From: Flagellimonas algicola | GTDB taxonomy: Bacteria > Bacteroidota > Bacteroidia > Flavobacteriales > Flavobacteriaceae | Direction: 5' to 3' | Assembly (NCBI RefSeq): GCF_005937185.1 | Contig: NZ_VCNI01000001.1 | Span: 1,050,657 to 1,114,656, forward strand | DNA length: 64,000 nt | In this document: positions 28,605 through 36,671 of the stretch, piece by piece | Numbering within the stretch: the first letter of the stretch is position 1 | Layout of the letters: each line of letters starts with the position of its first letter | Notes under the pieces: model-generated | What the model was told of the DNA's origin: nothing | What the model saw: only the letters and a program-made list of their open reading frames with translations | Database searches by the model: none | Program-made: the position numbers and the translations under genes

Positions 28605-29150
28605 GTGGACGAATTGGTAGACATTCTGGATGAAAACGGGAAGCTTACCGGTAAGACTTGTCTAAAATCCGAAGCACACCGTAAAGGGTACTTCCACCCT
28701 ACCATTCATGTATGGTTTTATACTTCAGATGGAAAAGTGTTATTTCAAAAAAGGGGGGCAAACAAAGACACCTTTCCAGGACTTTGGGATGTTTCGGTAG
28801 CTGGGCACATTGGAGCAGGTGAAGATGTTATTGAGGCAGCAATACGCGAAGTAGAGGAGGAAATCAGTCTAGTGATAAAACCCAAAGACCTGGAAAAAAT
28901 TGGCTGTTTCAAATCAGTTCATGAGCACAGCAAAGTGCTAGTTGACAAGGAATTTCATCATACTTTTTTATGTGAAATGAAAATTCCGTTACCAAAGCTA
29001 ATCAAACAGGAAAGCGAAGTTGACGCTTTGGAATTGATTGATTTGACAACATTTAAGTTTAATGTCGAGCACAATCAACTAGCCGGTTTTGTACCCAATG
29101 ATAGCGGTTATTACACGAAGATAATTGAAGAAATATCCCAAAGACTATAG
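28605..29150 (+). CDS. Nudix hydrolase (YfcD/IDI-like)
   Basis: The 181-residue protein starts at GTG (28605) with MDELVDILDENGKLTGKT, typical of the isopentenyl-diphosphate-isomerase-like Nudix subgroup. The Nudix box is GHIGAGE then seven residues and REVEEEISL; the final box Gly is replaced by Ser, while the metal-binding Glu residues are present. Family members cleave nucleoside diphosphates linked to another moiety; substrate unknown. Its last six bases overlap the end of the convergent hisS gene. Confidence 0.9.
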   Translation: MDELVDILDENGKLTGKTCLKSEAHRKGYFHPTIHVWFYTSDGKVLFQKRGANKDTFPGLWDVSVAGHIGAGEDVIEAAIREVEEEISLVIKPKDLEKIGCFKSVHEHSKVLVDKEFHHTFLCEMKIPLPKLIKQESEVDALELIDLTTFKFNVEHNQLAGFVPNDSGYYTKIIEEISQRL

Positions 29151-30521
29151 ATGTTCCGTAAACTCCTCTGAGTTACCCAGGGAGTAGGTCTGCTGTGTAC
29201 CTTGGGCCATATCTTTAACCACAAACTGTTCCTGTTCCAGTTCTTGCGCCCCAATCAAAACCACATACGGAATATTCCTGCTATTGGCATATTTCATCTG
29301 CTTTTGCATTTTGGTATTCGTTGGGTACACTTCAGCTTTAATGCCTTTGGCCCTCATCTGATTCACCAACTTAAGGGCAGCCATACTCTCTTGATTCCCA
29401 AAGTTCACACAAAGTACGTCGACAGATTTGCTTACACTACTTGGGAACAGATTCAATTCTTCCATCACCAAATAGATTCGGTCCAATCCAAATGAGATTC
29501 CCACGCCACTAATATCCTTTAATCCAAAAATACCAGTAAGGTCATCGTAACGTCCACCACCACCAATAGAGCCCATTTTAACGTCTTCTGGGGCGCTAAC
29601 TTCAAAAATGGCACCGGTATAGTAGTTGAGTCCTCGCGCCAATGTTACATCCAGTTGAAGTTGGGCGGATTGCAATCCCAGCGCCTCAACATTCCTCGTG
29701 ATTTCATCCAGTTCCGCAACTCCTGCCATACCTATTTCAGATTCCACCAACAATGATTTCAGTTGCTCCAATTGTTCCATACTAGAGCCTGACATTGCAA
29801 ACAAGGGGCTTGCTTTGTCAATGGCACTTTCGGAAATTCCTTTAGCCAACATTTCCTTTTTTACGCCCTCCTCTCCTATCTTGTCCAATTTGTCCAATGC
29901 TACCGTAAAGTCAATAAGTAAATGTTTGGCTCCAATGACTTCGGCTATACCGGACAATACTTTTCTATTGTTGATTTTGATGGTCGTACCTTTCAATCCT
30001 AAAGCTGTAAAGACCGCATCATATAGCTGTACAAACTCCACTTCTTGAAGTAAGGACTTGGCTCCTACCACATCGGCATCGCATTGGTAAAACTCCCTAA
30101 AACGTCCCTTTTGTGGCCTGTCCGCCCGCCATACTGGTTGGATTTGGTACCGCTTAAATGGGAAATCAATTTCATTTTGATGCATGACCACATAACGGGC
30201 AAAGGGCACTGTAAGGTCATATCTGAGCGCTTTCTCAGTAATTTTCGGTGTTAACGAAGCCGAATTCTTGGAACTATAGGTAACATCGTCCACTTTGGAG
30301 ATAAAGTCTCCAGAGTTCAAAATCTTGAAAATAAGCCTATCCCCTTCATCCCCATACTTGCCCATCAAGGTTTCAGAATTTTCAAAGGATGGGGTTTCTA
30401 TAGGTTGGAAGCCATACACCTCAAAGTGTTTTTTGATGGTTTGGATGATGTAGTTGCGTTTGGCAACCTCTGTGGGTGAAAAATCGCGCGTTCCCTTGGG
30501 AATGGATGGTTTTTGGGCCAT
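29145..30521 (-). CDS. hisS: Histidine-tRNA ligase
   Basis: HisRS charges tRNA-His with histidine. The 458-residue class II synthetase shows motif 2-like RYQIQPVWRADRPQKGRFRE, the histidine-binding RGLNYYTGAIFEV and motif 3 VGISFGLDRIYLVMEEL, followed by the C-terminal anticodon-binding domain (about 365-458). It is encoded leftward; its end overlaps the Nudix gene by six bases. The upstream 320 bases are non-coding (see separate entry). Confidence 0.97.
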   Translation of the reverse strand: MAQKPSIPKGTRDFSPTEVAKRNYIIQTIKKHFEVYGFQPIETPSFENSETLMGKYGDEGDRLIFKILNSGDFISKVDDVTYSSKNSASLTPKITEKALRYDLTVPFARYVVMHQNEIDFPFKRYQIQPVWRADRPQKGRFREFYQCDADVVGAKSLLQEVEFVQLYDAVFTALGLKGTTIKINNRKVLSGIAEVIGAKHLLIDFTVALDKLDKIGEEGVKKEMLAKGISESAIDKASPLFAMSGSSMEQLEQLKSLLVESEIGMAGVAELDEITRNVEALGLQSAQLQLDVTLARGLNYYTGAIFEVSAPEDVKMGSIGGGGRYDDLTGIFGLKDISGVGISFGLDRIYLVMEELNLFPSSVSKSVDVLCVNFGNQESMAALKLVNQMRAKGIKAEVYPTNTKMQKQMKYANSRNIPYVVLIGAQELEQEQFVVKDMAQGTQQTYSLGNSEEFTEHL

Positions 30522-30841
30522 TCAAATGGTGTAAAAATTAGGTAGCGCCCTACACGTAGTTCGAGGACCAAGACCGGCGCATAGAATATGTTTGGCAAAT
30601 ATCGATTTATTTAAGGATTTATCAAACCCTGCGGGTTGACACGAACCTGTCTGCATACCTAAGGTATGTAAACCGGTAGGCAGGTTTCATAAATTGGCTC
30701 GAAAACAATGGATTTAGGATTTCAGAATTCAACATTAAAATTCAAGAATTGAACATCGGGTGTCCAGCATCAAACATGAAAATTCAAAAGTCCAAATAAC
30801 CAAATTCCAAAAATCCAACTATCTAATGGTCCAACCAAAAG
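30522..30841. other. 320-base intergenic stretch between hisS and DUF6495 gene
   Basis: No gene is supported here. It holds a hairpin-forming repeat (30644-30686), and between about 30720 and 30830 an A-rich stretch with repeated ATTCAA/AATTCAA words that looks like degenerate low-complexity sequence. The hisS promoter should lie at its left end but no clean -33/-7 pair was seen; the minus strand reads GATATTTG (30603-30596), one base off the -7 pattern. Confidence 0.6.
30644..30686. repeat. Nested hairpin repeat
   Basis: Outer arms AACCTGTCT (30644-30652) and AGGCAGGTT (30678-30686) pair with one wobble; inside, CATACC-TAA-GGTATG (30654-30668) is a perfect hairpin. The CCTGCCTACCGGTAGGCAGG-like word is, from memory, a frequent intergenic repeat in Flavobacteriaceae. 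Confidence 0.5.
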
Positions 30842-31312
30842 CTACTCCATTATCCGCTCAAACCATTGGTAAAGATCTCCTTTGGTTATGGCGGCTCCTT
30901 GTTGGATCAAATCAAATTTGTCTTTGTTCTTGTCATCGGAATAAGCTTTGGAAGCAGTTAGGTATTCCACAAAATCGGATTGGAAATTGCGTTTGAACCA
31001 GCCAAAACCTTCCTCCGTTCGTAAATCGATTTCGGGATTAAGTACTTTTACCGAGAAGAGCTTCATCTCCTTGTCCGTTAAATGGAACAGGTGCATATGC
31101 ATTTCCGAAATGTTCTCTAGGTACTCTACTTGAGACAGTACTCCTTCCCAAACCAAGTCGCTAAAAACATCTATTTCCTCCTCAGCAACCTCGGGTTTTT
31201 CTTCTTTGATACTCGCCCACTCATCGGCGGTAATGGACTGGGTAGCCAAAAAGTTGATGAACTCAGGATGCAACTCTTCCAGTTGTTGTTGCGTCAATCT
31301 TGCGTACTTCAT
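30842..31312 (-). CDS. DUF6495 family protein
   Basis: From the ATG giving MKYARLTQQQLEELHPEFIN the protein has 156 residues and matches the DUF6495 family of Flavobacteriia (ATQSITADEWASIKEEKPE and later LFHLTDKEMKLFSVKV). It is acidic, soluble and of unknown function. An in-frame ATG 14 codons upstream adds a non-conserved MAFFIFAELKESDS and is rejected as start. Confidence 0.85.
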   Translation of the reverse strand: MKYARLTQQQLEELHPEFINFLATQSITADEWASIKEEKPEVAEEEIDVFSDLVWEGVLSQVEYLENISEMHMHLFHLTDKEMKLFSVKVLNPEIDLRTEEGFGWFKRNFQSDFVEYLTASKAYSDDKNKDKFDLIQQGAAITKGDLYQWFERIME

Positions 31313-31342
31313 TGAATCAGATTCCTTTAATTCGGCAAAAAT

Positions 31343-31373
31343 AAAAAAGGCCACGCAGTTGCGCAGCCTTTTT
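31343..31373 (-). terminator. Intrinsic terminator after the TonB-receptor gene
   Basis: AAAAAAGGC (31343-31351) pairs with GCCTTTTT (31366-31373), with an inner partly paired ACGC/GCGC part. The A-run on the left reads as a U-run on the minus strand, 20 bases after the receptor stop codon. Confidence 0.75.
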
Positions 31374-31393
31374 ACCTTATAAATTATATTCTT

Positions 31394-34300
31394 TTAGTTG
31401 AAGATGTATCGCACCCCAAACTGGGCTTGCCATCTAGACAATAGGCTGGTATCCGAACTAAAAGTTTCCATTAAATTCTCATCAAAACTGTAGGTTGGAT
31501 TGTTGTTGTCATCAATGGTTACACCCAACACCTGCTGGTTGGTGGGAATTTCAACAACGCCCCACTCAGAACTGATCAAGTTGCCAACATTCAATACATC
31601 CAAACTTAACTGGATGGTGTTCTTATTGGCTATTTTAATATCCTGTAATACCTTCAAATCCCAGCGTCCTCTCCATGGGGCCAAAGCTCCATAGCGCTCT
31701 GCATAAGAGCCTCGGTTTTCACTCAAATAGTCATCTTGTTGAATAAAGGCTTCAAAGGCAGCTGCATCCCCGGCTTCAGCAAAATTCATCTGGTTGACCT
31801 CTGCTGCTGTTGGGATGTACAACAAATCATTTATACTAGATCCATCCCTATTGATGTCCCCTCCATAGATATAATTGAAACGACCTCCCTGGGCGTATTC
31901 AAAAAATGTGGAAATGGTAGTTCCTGTTTTAAAGGCTTTGGAAATTACCCCAAACAAAACGGTGCGTATCCCCGTACCTTGAATAGGACAACACATCCGC
32001 ATTGGCATCATTGACAATGGCATTGGCGGCAAAAGCATCACTGGTAATCTCAGCTTCAATGGAGTTCACATCCTTTGAATTCAAATAGCTATAGGCCAAA
32101 CTCGCATAAAGTCCATTGTCCCATGTTTTTTGTCCCTTGAACACTGCATTCCAAATTCTTCCCTCATCGGAATTGGAGAACACGTAAGCGTTGTTGATTA
32201 AATCCGTTGCGGCATACACAGCTCTGTTATCCACCCCTTGCAAGGTTTCTGAAGGAGAAGTAAGCCCCCAGTTTTGCACGTGAGGCCCGTTGATATCCTT
32301 TGAATAGGAGAAATCAGCGGTCAAAATCCAGCCATTATTCAAGCGTTTATCCGCACCCAAACTGGTTCTAAAGACCTGTGGCCATTGGAAATCGGGGTCT
32401 ACAGCAGTAAGGAAAAATACATTGGGGTTGGCTATCTGGTTGCCCAACCATACAAATGGGAAGCGACCTGTAAATATCCCGGAACCACCCCTAATCTGCA
32501 GATTGCCATCATTGTTCACATCCCAATTGAATCCAACACGGGGAGAAATCAACCAATCATTGGTGGGTAAATTGGTGTTATCTATTAACACGGTTTCTCC
32601 ATTATTGGGATTTACATAAGGAATATCCGCAACTACCGCGGGAGACCTTTCAATTACCTCCTGAGCTTTTTGCGCTGAATCAAAATATAAAGGCTTATCA
32701 AAACGGATTCCGTATGTCAACTTAAAGTTTTCGGTGGCGTTCCACTCATCCTGAGCGTAAAAAGCCATTTGACCCACATTGGTTTCGGCCAAGGCCCAGC
32801 CTCCAGCATTTCCTTCTCCAGCGGCATTTAAGGCGTTGTTAGCAGCAATGGCAGCATTGAACTGACCTTGGTAAACATTGACCAACGCGGCTTCCCCAGC
32901 AGCATCCAGACCTCTAAAATCAGAAATGGAGCCTGTTGGGAAGAACACTCCTTGTGCACCATAAACCCCTAAGTTAAAGGAGTTGTCAAATTGGAACTTC
33001 TCAAAAGAGAACCCAACGGTGAACGTATGATCCCCTTTAAAAAAGTTGAGGTTGTTTGTTAATTGAAAAACCTTCTGATCCAATCTGTTGTTGATGGAGA
33101 AAGGCTCGTGTCCTGCAATGATGTAGTTTGATGCCCCATTTTCATCCAGCAATGTAATGGTTGGTGCCGGAGTTGATTTTGGGTTCCTGAAATCGTCAAA
33201 ATGGGTATACCCTACTTGCAACTTGTTAATGGCCTCATCAGAAAGCGTAGAGTTCAATTCAATTTGTACCGATTGAATTCTGTTGTTGATTTCATATCCG
33301 GCATTTTCAAACTGCAAAGTGGACAGGTTTGGCCCTCTAAAGCCCAAAGCAGTTGGGTGAGCCGGCTTTTCCTTGGAGGCGTCCAAGAAATTGTAAATGA
33401 TGGCCAATCGGTTATTGTCGTTGATGTTCCAATCCAATTTGAAAATTCCCTTGGTCGATTCCTGATCAAAATTGAATCCTTCAAACCTACCTGGATTGTA
33501 GAATTGTCCATCACCGATGGAAACCTGACTTAGAATATTGGACACCAACGCAAAATCAGAGGCCAAAACCCGAGATTCATTGATGGCACCAGAGCCACTG
33601 TTAGGAACAAAACCATTGGATCCCAAATCGGTACGGTCGTCCTTTTCAAAATTGGCAAAGAAGAACAACTTATTTTTAACGATTGGGCCTCCAATACTGA
33701 TACCATATTGGGATTGGCTCAGGTCTGCTTTAAAAACGTCATCGCCTGCTACCTTTCCTCCTGTTAGGCTCTCATTCCTAAAAAAGCCGTAAACGGTTCC
33801 GTAAAACTCATTGGTACCACTTTTGGTCACCGCATTTACGGAAGCTCCCGTAAATCCGGATTGGGTCACATCGTAGGGCGCTGTTGTTACTTGAATTTGG
33901 TCAATGGCGTCAATGGAGATAGGATTTGCATCCGTTTGTCCACCAGGCTGGGCAGCATCCAATCCAAAAGGGTTGTTGAAAATGGCCCCATCCAAGGAGA
34001 AATTATTGAATTGGTCATTTCTTCCGCCAAACGAACCTGCACTTGCGGTAGGTTCCAGACGGGTAAAGTCGTTGGTAGACCTTGAAATAGTAGGTAGTCT
34101 GGTCAATTCCCGTCTGCCAACGCTTGTTTCAGCCCCGGTACGGTCGCTACCGAAGGTTCCGGTTTGATCCGATACAACTATGACCTCATCCAAAGCCTGG
34201 CTATCTGATGCAAGGGCAACATTTTGGTTATAGGTTTTACCCAACGATAGGAAAATATCGTTTTGTACATTGGTTTTAAATCCAACATAGGAAATGGTTA

Positions 34301-34532
34301 CCTCGTAAGGTCCCCCGACCCTAAGGTTAAGAAGGTTATACCTTCCTTCCTCGTTGGTAATGGCTCCGTAGCGTGTACCTGTAGGCGTGTGTACCGCTAC
34401 CACATTCGCCCCTAAAAGGGGTGCGTTTTGATCATCAACAACGGTTCCCCTGATGTTGGATGTGGTGACTTGTGAAAAAGCCGAGGTAGATACCATAAGC
34501 AATAGTATCCCCAACAGTAAATTTTTCTTCAT
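31394..34532 (-). pseudogene. Large TonB-dependent receptor broken by a one-base frameshift
   Basis: Two overlapping minus-strand frames together make one receptor of about 1045 residues. The first (ATG 34532 to stop near 31929) has a signal peptide MKKNLLLGILLLMVSTSAFS, a carboxypeptidase-like domain (IRGTVVDDQNAPLLGANV), a plug and most of the barrel; the second (to 31394) supplies the last 190 or so residues, ending QFGVRYIFN. The first frame is on track to ...YGDTHRFV, then reads WGNFQSL and stops; the other frame continues GVISKAFKTGTTIS. One extra base in CCCCAAA (31948-31954) explains the switch. It resembles Oar-like receptors. It may be a recent mutation, phase variation at a homopolymer, or a sequencing error. 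Confidence 0.85.
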
Positions 34533-34558
34533 AAATGAGTTAGTTTTTTGAGTACCTA

Positions 34559-34566
34559 CAAACATA
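34559..34566 (-). promoter_or_regulatory. -7 box upstream of the large TonB receptor
   Basis: The minus strand reads TATGTTTG, an exact TAnnTTTG match, 26 bases before the start codon. The -33 region would fall in the terminator hairpin of the ribosomal operon, and no TTG is seen there. Confidence 0.35.
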
Positions 34567-34570
34567 GACA

Positions 34571-34599
34571 AAAAAAAGAGCTATGCATGCATAGCTCTT
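34571..34599 (-). terminator. Terminator of the rpsF-rpsR-rplI operon
   Basis: A perfect 24-base palindrome (34576-34599; arms AAGAGCTATGCA / TGCATAGCTCTT) sits next to a run of A (34571-34577) that reads as U on the minus strand, 32 bases after the rplI stop. Confidence 0.85.
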
Positions 34600-34631
34600 C
34601 ATAACTTATTAACCGAATGTTAAGGGTTTCC

Positions 34632-35084
34632 TTACTTCGCTTCAGCAATAACTTCAAAAGGAAAATCAACAATTACCTCTCTGTGCAATCTGATTTCGGC
34701 ATTGTAAGGCCCAACTCTTTTGATGATTCCTCCTTTGATATTGATAAACTTTCTTTCGATTTGATGACCTGCCTTATCCAAGGCTGCTGCCAAATCAATA
34801 TTGCTGACAGAACCAAACAATTTGTCACCAGCACCCACTTTGGCTGGGATGCGGATTTCCAATTGCTTAAGTGCATCGGCCAATTTAGTAGCCTCGTCAA
34901 CAATTTTCTTTTCTTTATGGGCTCTTTGCCTAAGGTTTTCTTCCAAAACTTTTTTGGCGGAAGGAGTAGCCAATGCGGCCAAACCTTGAGGAATAAGGAA
35001 ATTTCTTCCGTAACCGTTCTTTACCGTAACGATATCGTCCTTAAAACCCAAATCCTGTATATCTTCTTTTAGAATAAGTTCCAT
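34632..35084 (-). CDS. rplI: 50S ribosomal protein L9
   Basis: L9 binds 23S rRNA and reaches along the ribosome surface. The 150-residue protein has the standard two-lobed layout: N-terminal MELILKEDIQDLGFKDDIVTVKNGYGRNFLIP, a long connecting helix (about 42-75) and the C-terminal lobe. It is the last gene of the rpsF-rpsR-rplI operon, 13 bases after rpsR, and is followed by a strong terminator. Confidence 0.98.
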   Translation of the reverse strand: MELILKEDIQDLGFKDDIVTVKNGYGRNFLIPQGLAALATPSAKKVLEENLRQRAHKEKKIVDEATKLADALKQLEIRIPAKVGAGDKLFGSVSNIDLAAALDKAGHQIERKFINIKGGIIKRVGPYNAEIRLHREVIVDFPFEVIAEAK

Positions 35085-35097
35085 TCTTCAGTATTTT

Positions 35098-35394
35098 TTA
35101 TTTCAACATATCGCCAACATACGGCATTAAGGCTAGGTGACGGGCTCTTTTTACAGCCTGCGCCACTTTTCTTTGATATTTCAAAGAGGTTCCGGTAAGT
35201 CTTCTAGGAAGCAATTTACCTTGCTCATTTACCAATTTCATCAAGAAATCTGGGTCTTTGTAGTCAATGTACTTGATACCAGACTTTTTGAACCTACAGT
35301 ATTTCTTTTGCTTGTTGGTCTCAATGTTCAATGGGGTCAAATACCTGATTTCCCCATCTTTCTTTGATTTTGCTTGTTGTTCAATAGATGCCAT
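35098..35394 (-). CDS. rpsR: 30S ribosomal protein S18
   Basis: S18 pairs with S6 on the platform of the small subunit. The 98-residue protein shows the family core [51 protein letters not shown] with the usual [11 protein letters not shown] end. It lies 4 bases after rpsF and 13 before rplI. Confidence 0.98.
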   Translation of the reverse strand: MASIEQQAKSKKDGEIRYLTPLNIETNKQKKYCRFKKSGIKYIDYKDPDFLMKLVNEQGKLLPRRLTGTSLKYQRKVAQAVKRARHLALMPYVGDMLK

Positions 35395-35398
35395 AGCC

Positions 35399-35737
35399 CT
35401 ATGCGTTTGCTTTTAATTTGGTTCTTCTTTTTTCTGCCCAAGCAATAGCATGCTTGTCCAATTTAACGGTCAAAAAACGCATAATACGTTCATCTCTTCT
35501 AAATTCCAATTCGTAGGGAGCAATTGCTTCACCTGGAACGGTAAATTCAAATAAGTGGTAAAAGCCACTTTTTTTGTGCTGAATGGGATAGGCTAATTTC
35601 TTAAGTCCCCAGTTTTCCTTGGAGACCATTTTGCCACCATTCTTAATCAAGAAATCCTCAAATTTCTTGACTGTTTCCTCTATCTGGGTCTCAGATAGAA
35701 CGGGATTCAAAATGAAAACAGTTTCGTAATGGTTCAT
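35399..35737 (-). CDS. rpsF: 30S ribosomal protein S6
   Basis: S6 partners S18 on the 30S subunit. The 112-residue protein begins [16 protein letters not shown] and carries the family's [20 protein letters not shown] and [16 protein letters not shown] segments. It is the first gene of the operon, with a good promoter-like site 22 bases upstream of the start. Confidence 0.98.
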   Translation of the reverse strand: MNHYETVFILNPVLSETQIEETVKKFEDFLIKNGGKMVSKENWGLKKLAYPIQHKKSGFYHLFEFTVPGEAIAPYELEFRRDERIMRFLTVKLDKHAIAWAEKRRTKLKANA

Positions 35738-35759
35738 ACTTTATTATTTTAAAGGAGCG

Positions 35760-35790
35760 CAAAATTAGTAATAAATGCTCACCTCCGCAA
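35760..35790 (-). promoter_or_regulatory. Promoter of the rpsF operon
   Basis: On the minus strand TTG (35790-35788), 20 bases, TAATTTTG (35767-35760): exact -7 and -33, ahead of rpsF. Confidence 0.65.
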
Positions 35791-35973
35791 GAAAAGGTAA
35801 ATTTCTTCGTTTAAGAGTCAATAGTTATTAACAATAATGAACCAACTAAACCTTCGTAACGTATATGGTAATGTACACAACAAAATAGACCATGTTTACA
35901 TCTTTTGTTGCAGTTAAACATCCTTTTTGTGTAATTTGCCGATGATTTAAAACCCTACAAATCACCCCATTCT

Positions 35974-36666
35974 ATGAAATTAAAAAGTATAATTGTAGAC
36001 GACTCCTCCATGCAGCGGATGGCCGTTGCAAAATTGGTCAACAATCACCCACATCTTGCCCTTGTAGCCGAGTATAGCAATGCTATTGAAGCAAAAAATG
36101 GGTTAAAGAACCATGACATTGATCTTATCTTTTTAGATGTTGAAATGCCAATCATCAGTGGGTTTGACCTTTTAGAGGCCCTAGAGAACCCACCACAGGT
36201 TATTTTGATTACCGGAAAACCTGATTATGCCCTTAAGGCATTTGATTATGATGTAACCGATTATCTTCATAAACCCATCACCCTAGCCCGTTTTGAATCC
36301 TCTGTAAAAAGAGCAGTGGCCAAATACGAGCAAATGAACAGAGTGGATGAGGATGAAGAGCACATCTTTGTAAAAAGTAACCTTAAAAAGCGTAAGGTTA
36401 TCCTAAATGATATTAAATGGATAGAAGCCTTGGGTGATTACATCAAATTGGTGACAGATGAAGCCAATATCGTAATCCTATCCACTATGAAGGCTTTTGA
36501 AAAGCAGCTTCCTGCGGAAAAGTTCCTTCGTATCCATAAATCTTATATTGTCAATCTGGAAAAGATTGAAAAGTTCAACAGTAAAAATGTAGAAGTTGGG
36601 GGCAGACAGATTCCGTTGAGCAGAAACAAAAAGACCGAGCTGGCCGAAGCGCTGGCCAACGTATAG
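35974..36666 (+). CDS. LytTR-family response regulator
   Basis: The 230-residue protein has an N-terminal receiver domain (1-120) with the acidic pair D9/D10, phospho-acceptor D55 in FLDVEMP, T80 and K100 in LHKPI, followed by a LytTR DNA-binding domain (about 130-228; HIFVKSNLKKRKVILNDIKW and FLRIHKSYIVNLEKIE). It would be phosphorylated by a LytS-type histidine kinase, which is not encoded next to it. Targets are unknown. It is convergent with priA, with 5 bases between stops. Confidence 0.95.
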   Translation: MKLKSIIVDDSSMQRMAVAKLVNNHPHLALVAEYSNAIEAKNGLKNHDIDLIFLDVEMPIISGFDLLEALENPPQVILITGKPDYALKAFDYDVTDYLHKPITLARFESSVKRAVAKYEQMNRVDEDEEHIFVKSNLKKRKVILNDIKWIEALGDYIKLVTDEANIVILSTMKAFEKQLPAEKFLRIHKSYIVNLEKIEKFNSKNVEVGGRQIPLSRNKKTELAEALANV

Positions 36667-36671
36667 AAAAG

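Noticed and set aside
35791..35973. Promoter of the LytTR regulator
   Set aside because: Several TTTG-like words but none gives a -7 box at acceptable spacing from a -33; left unannotated.
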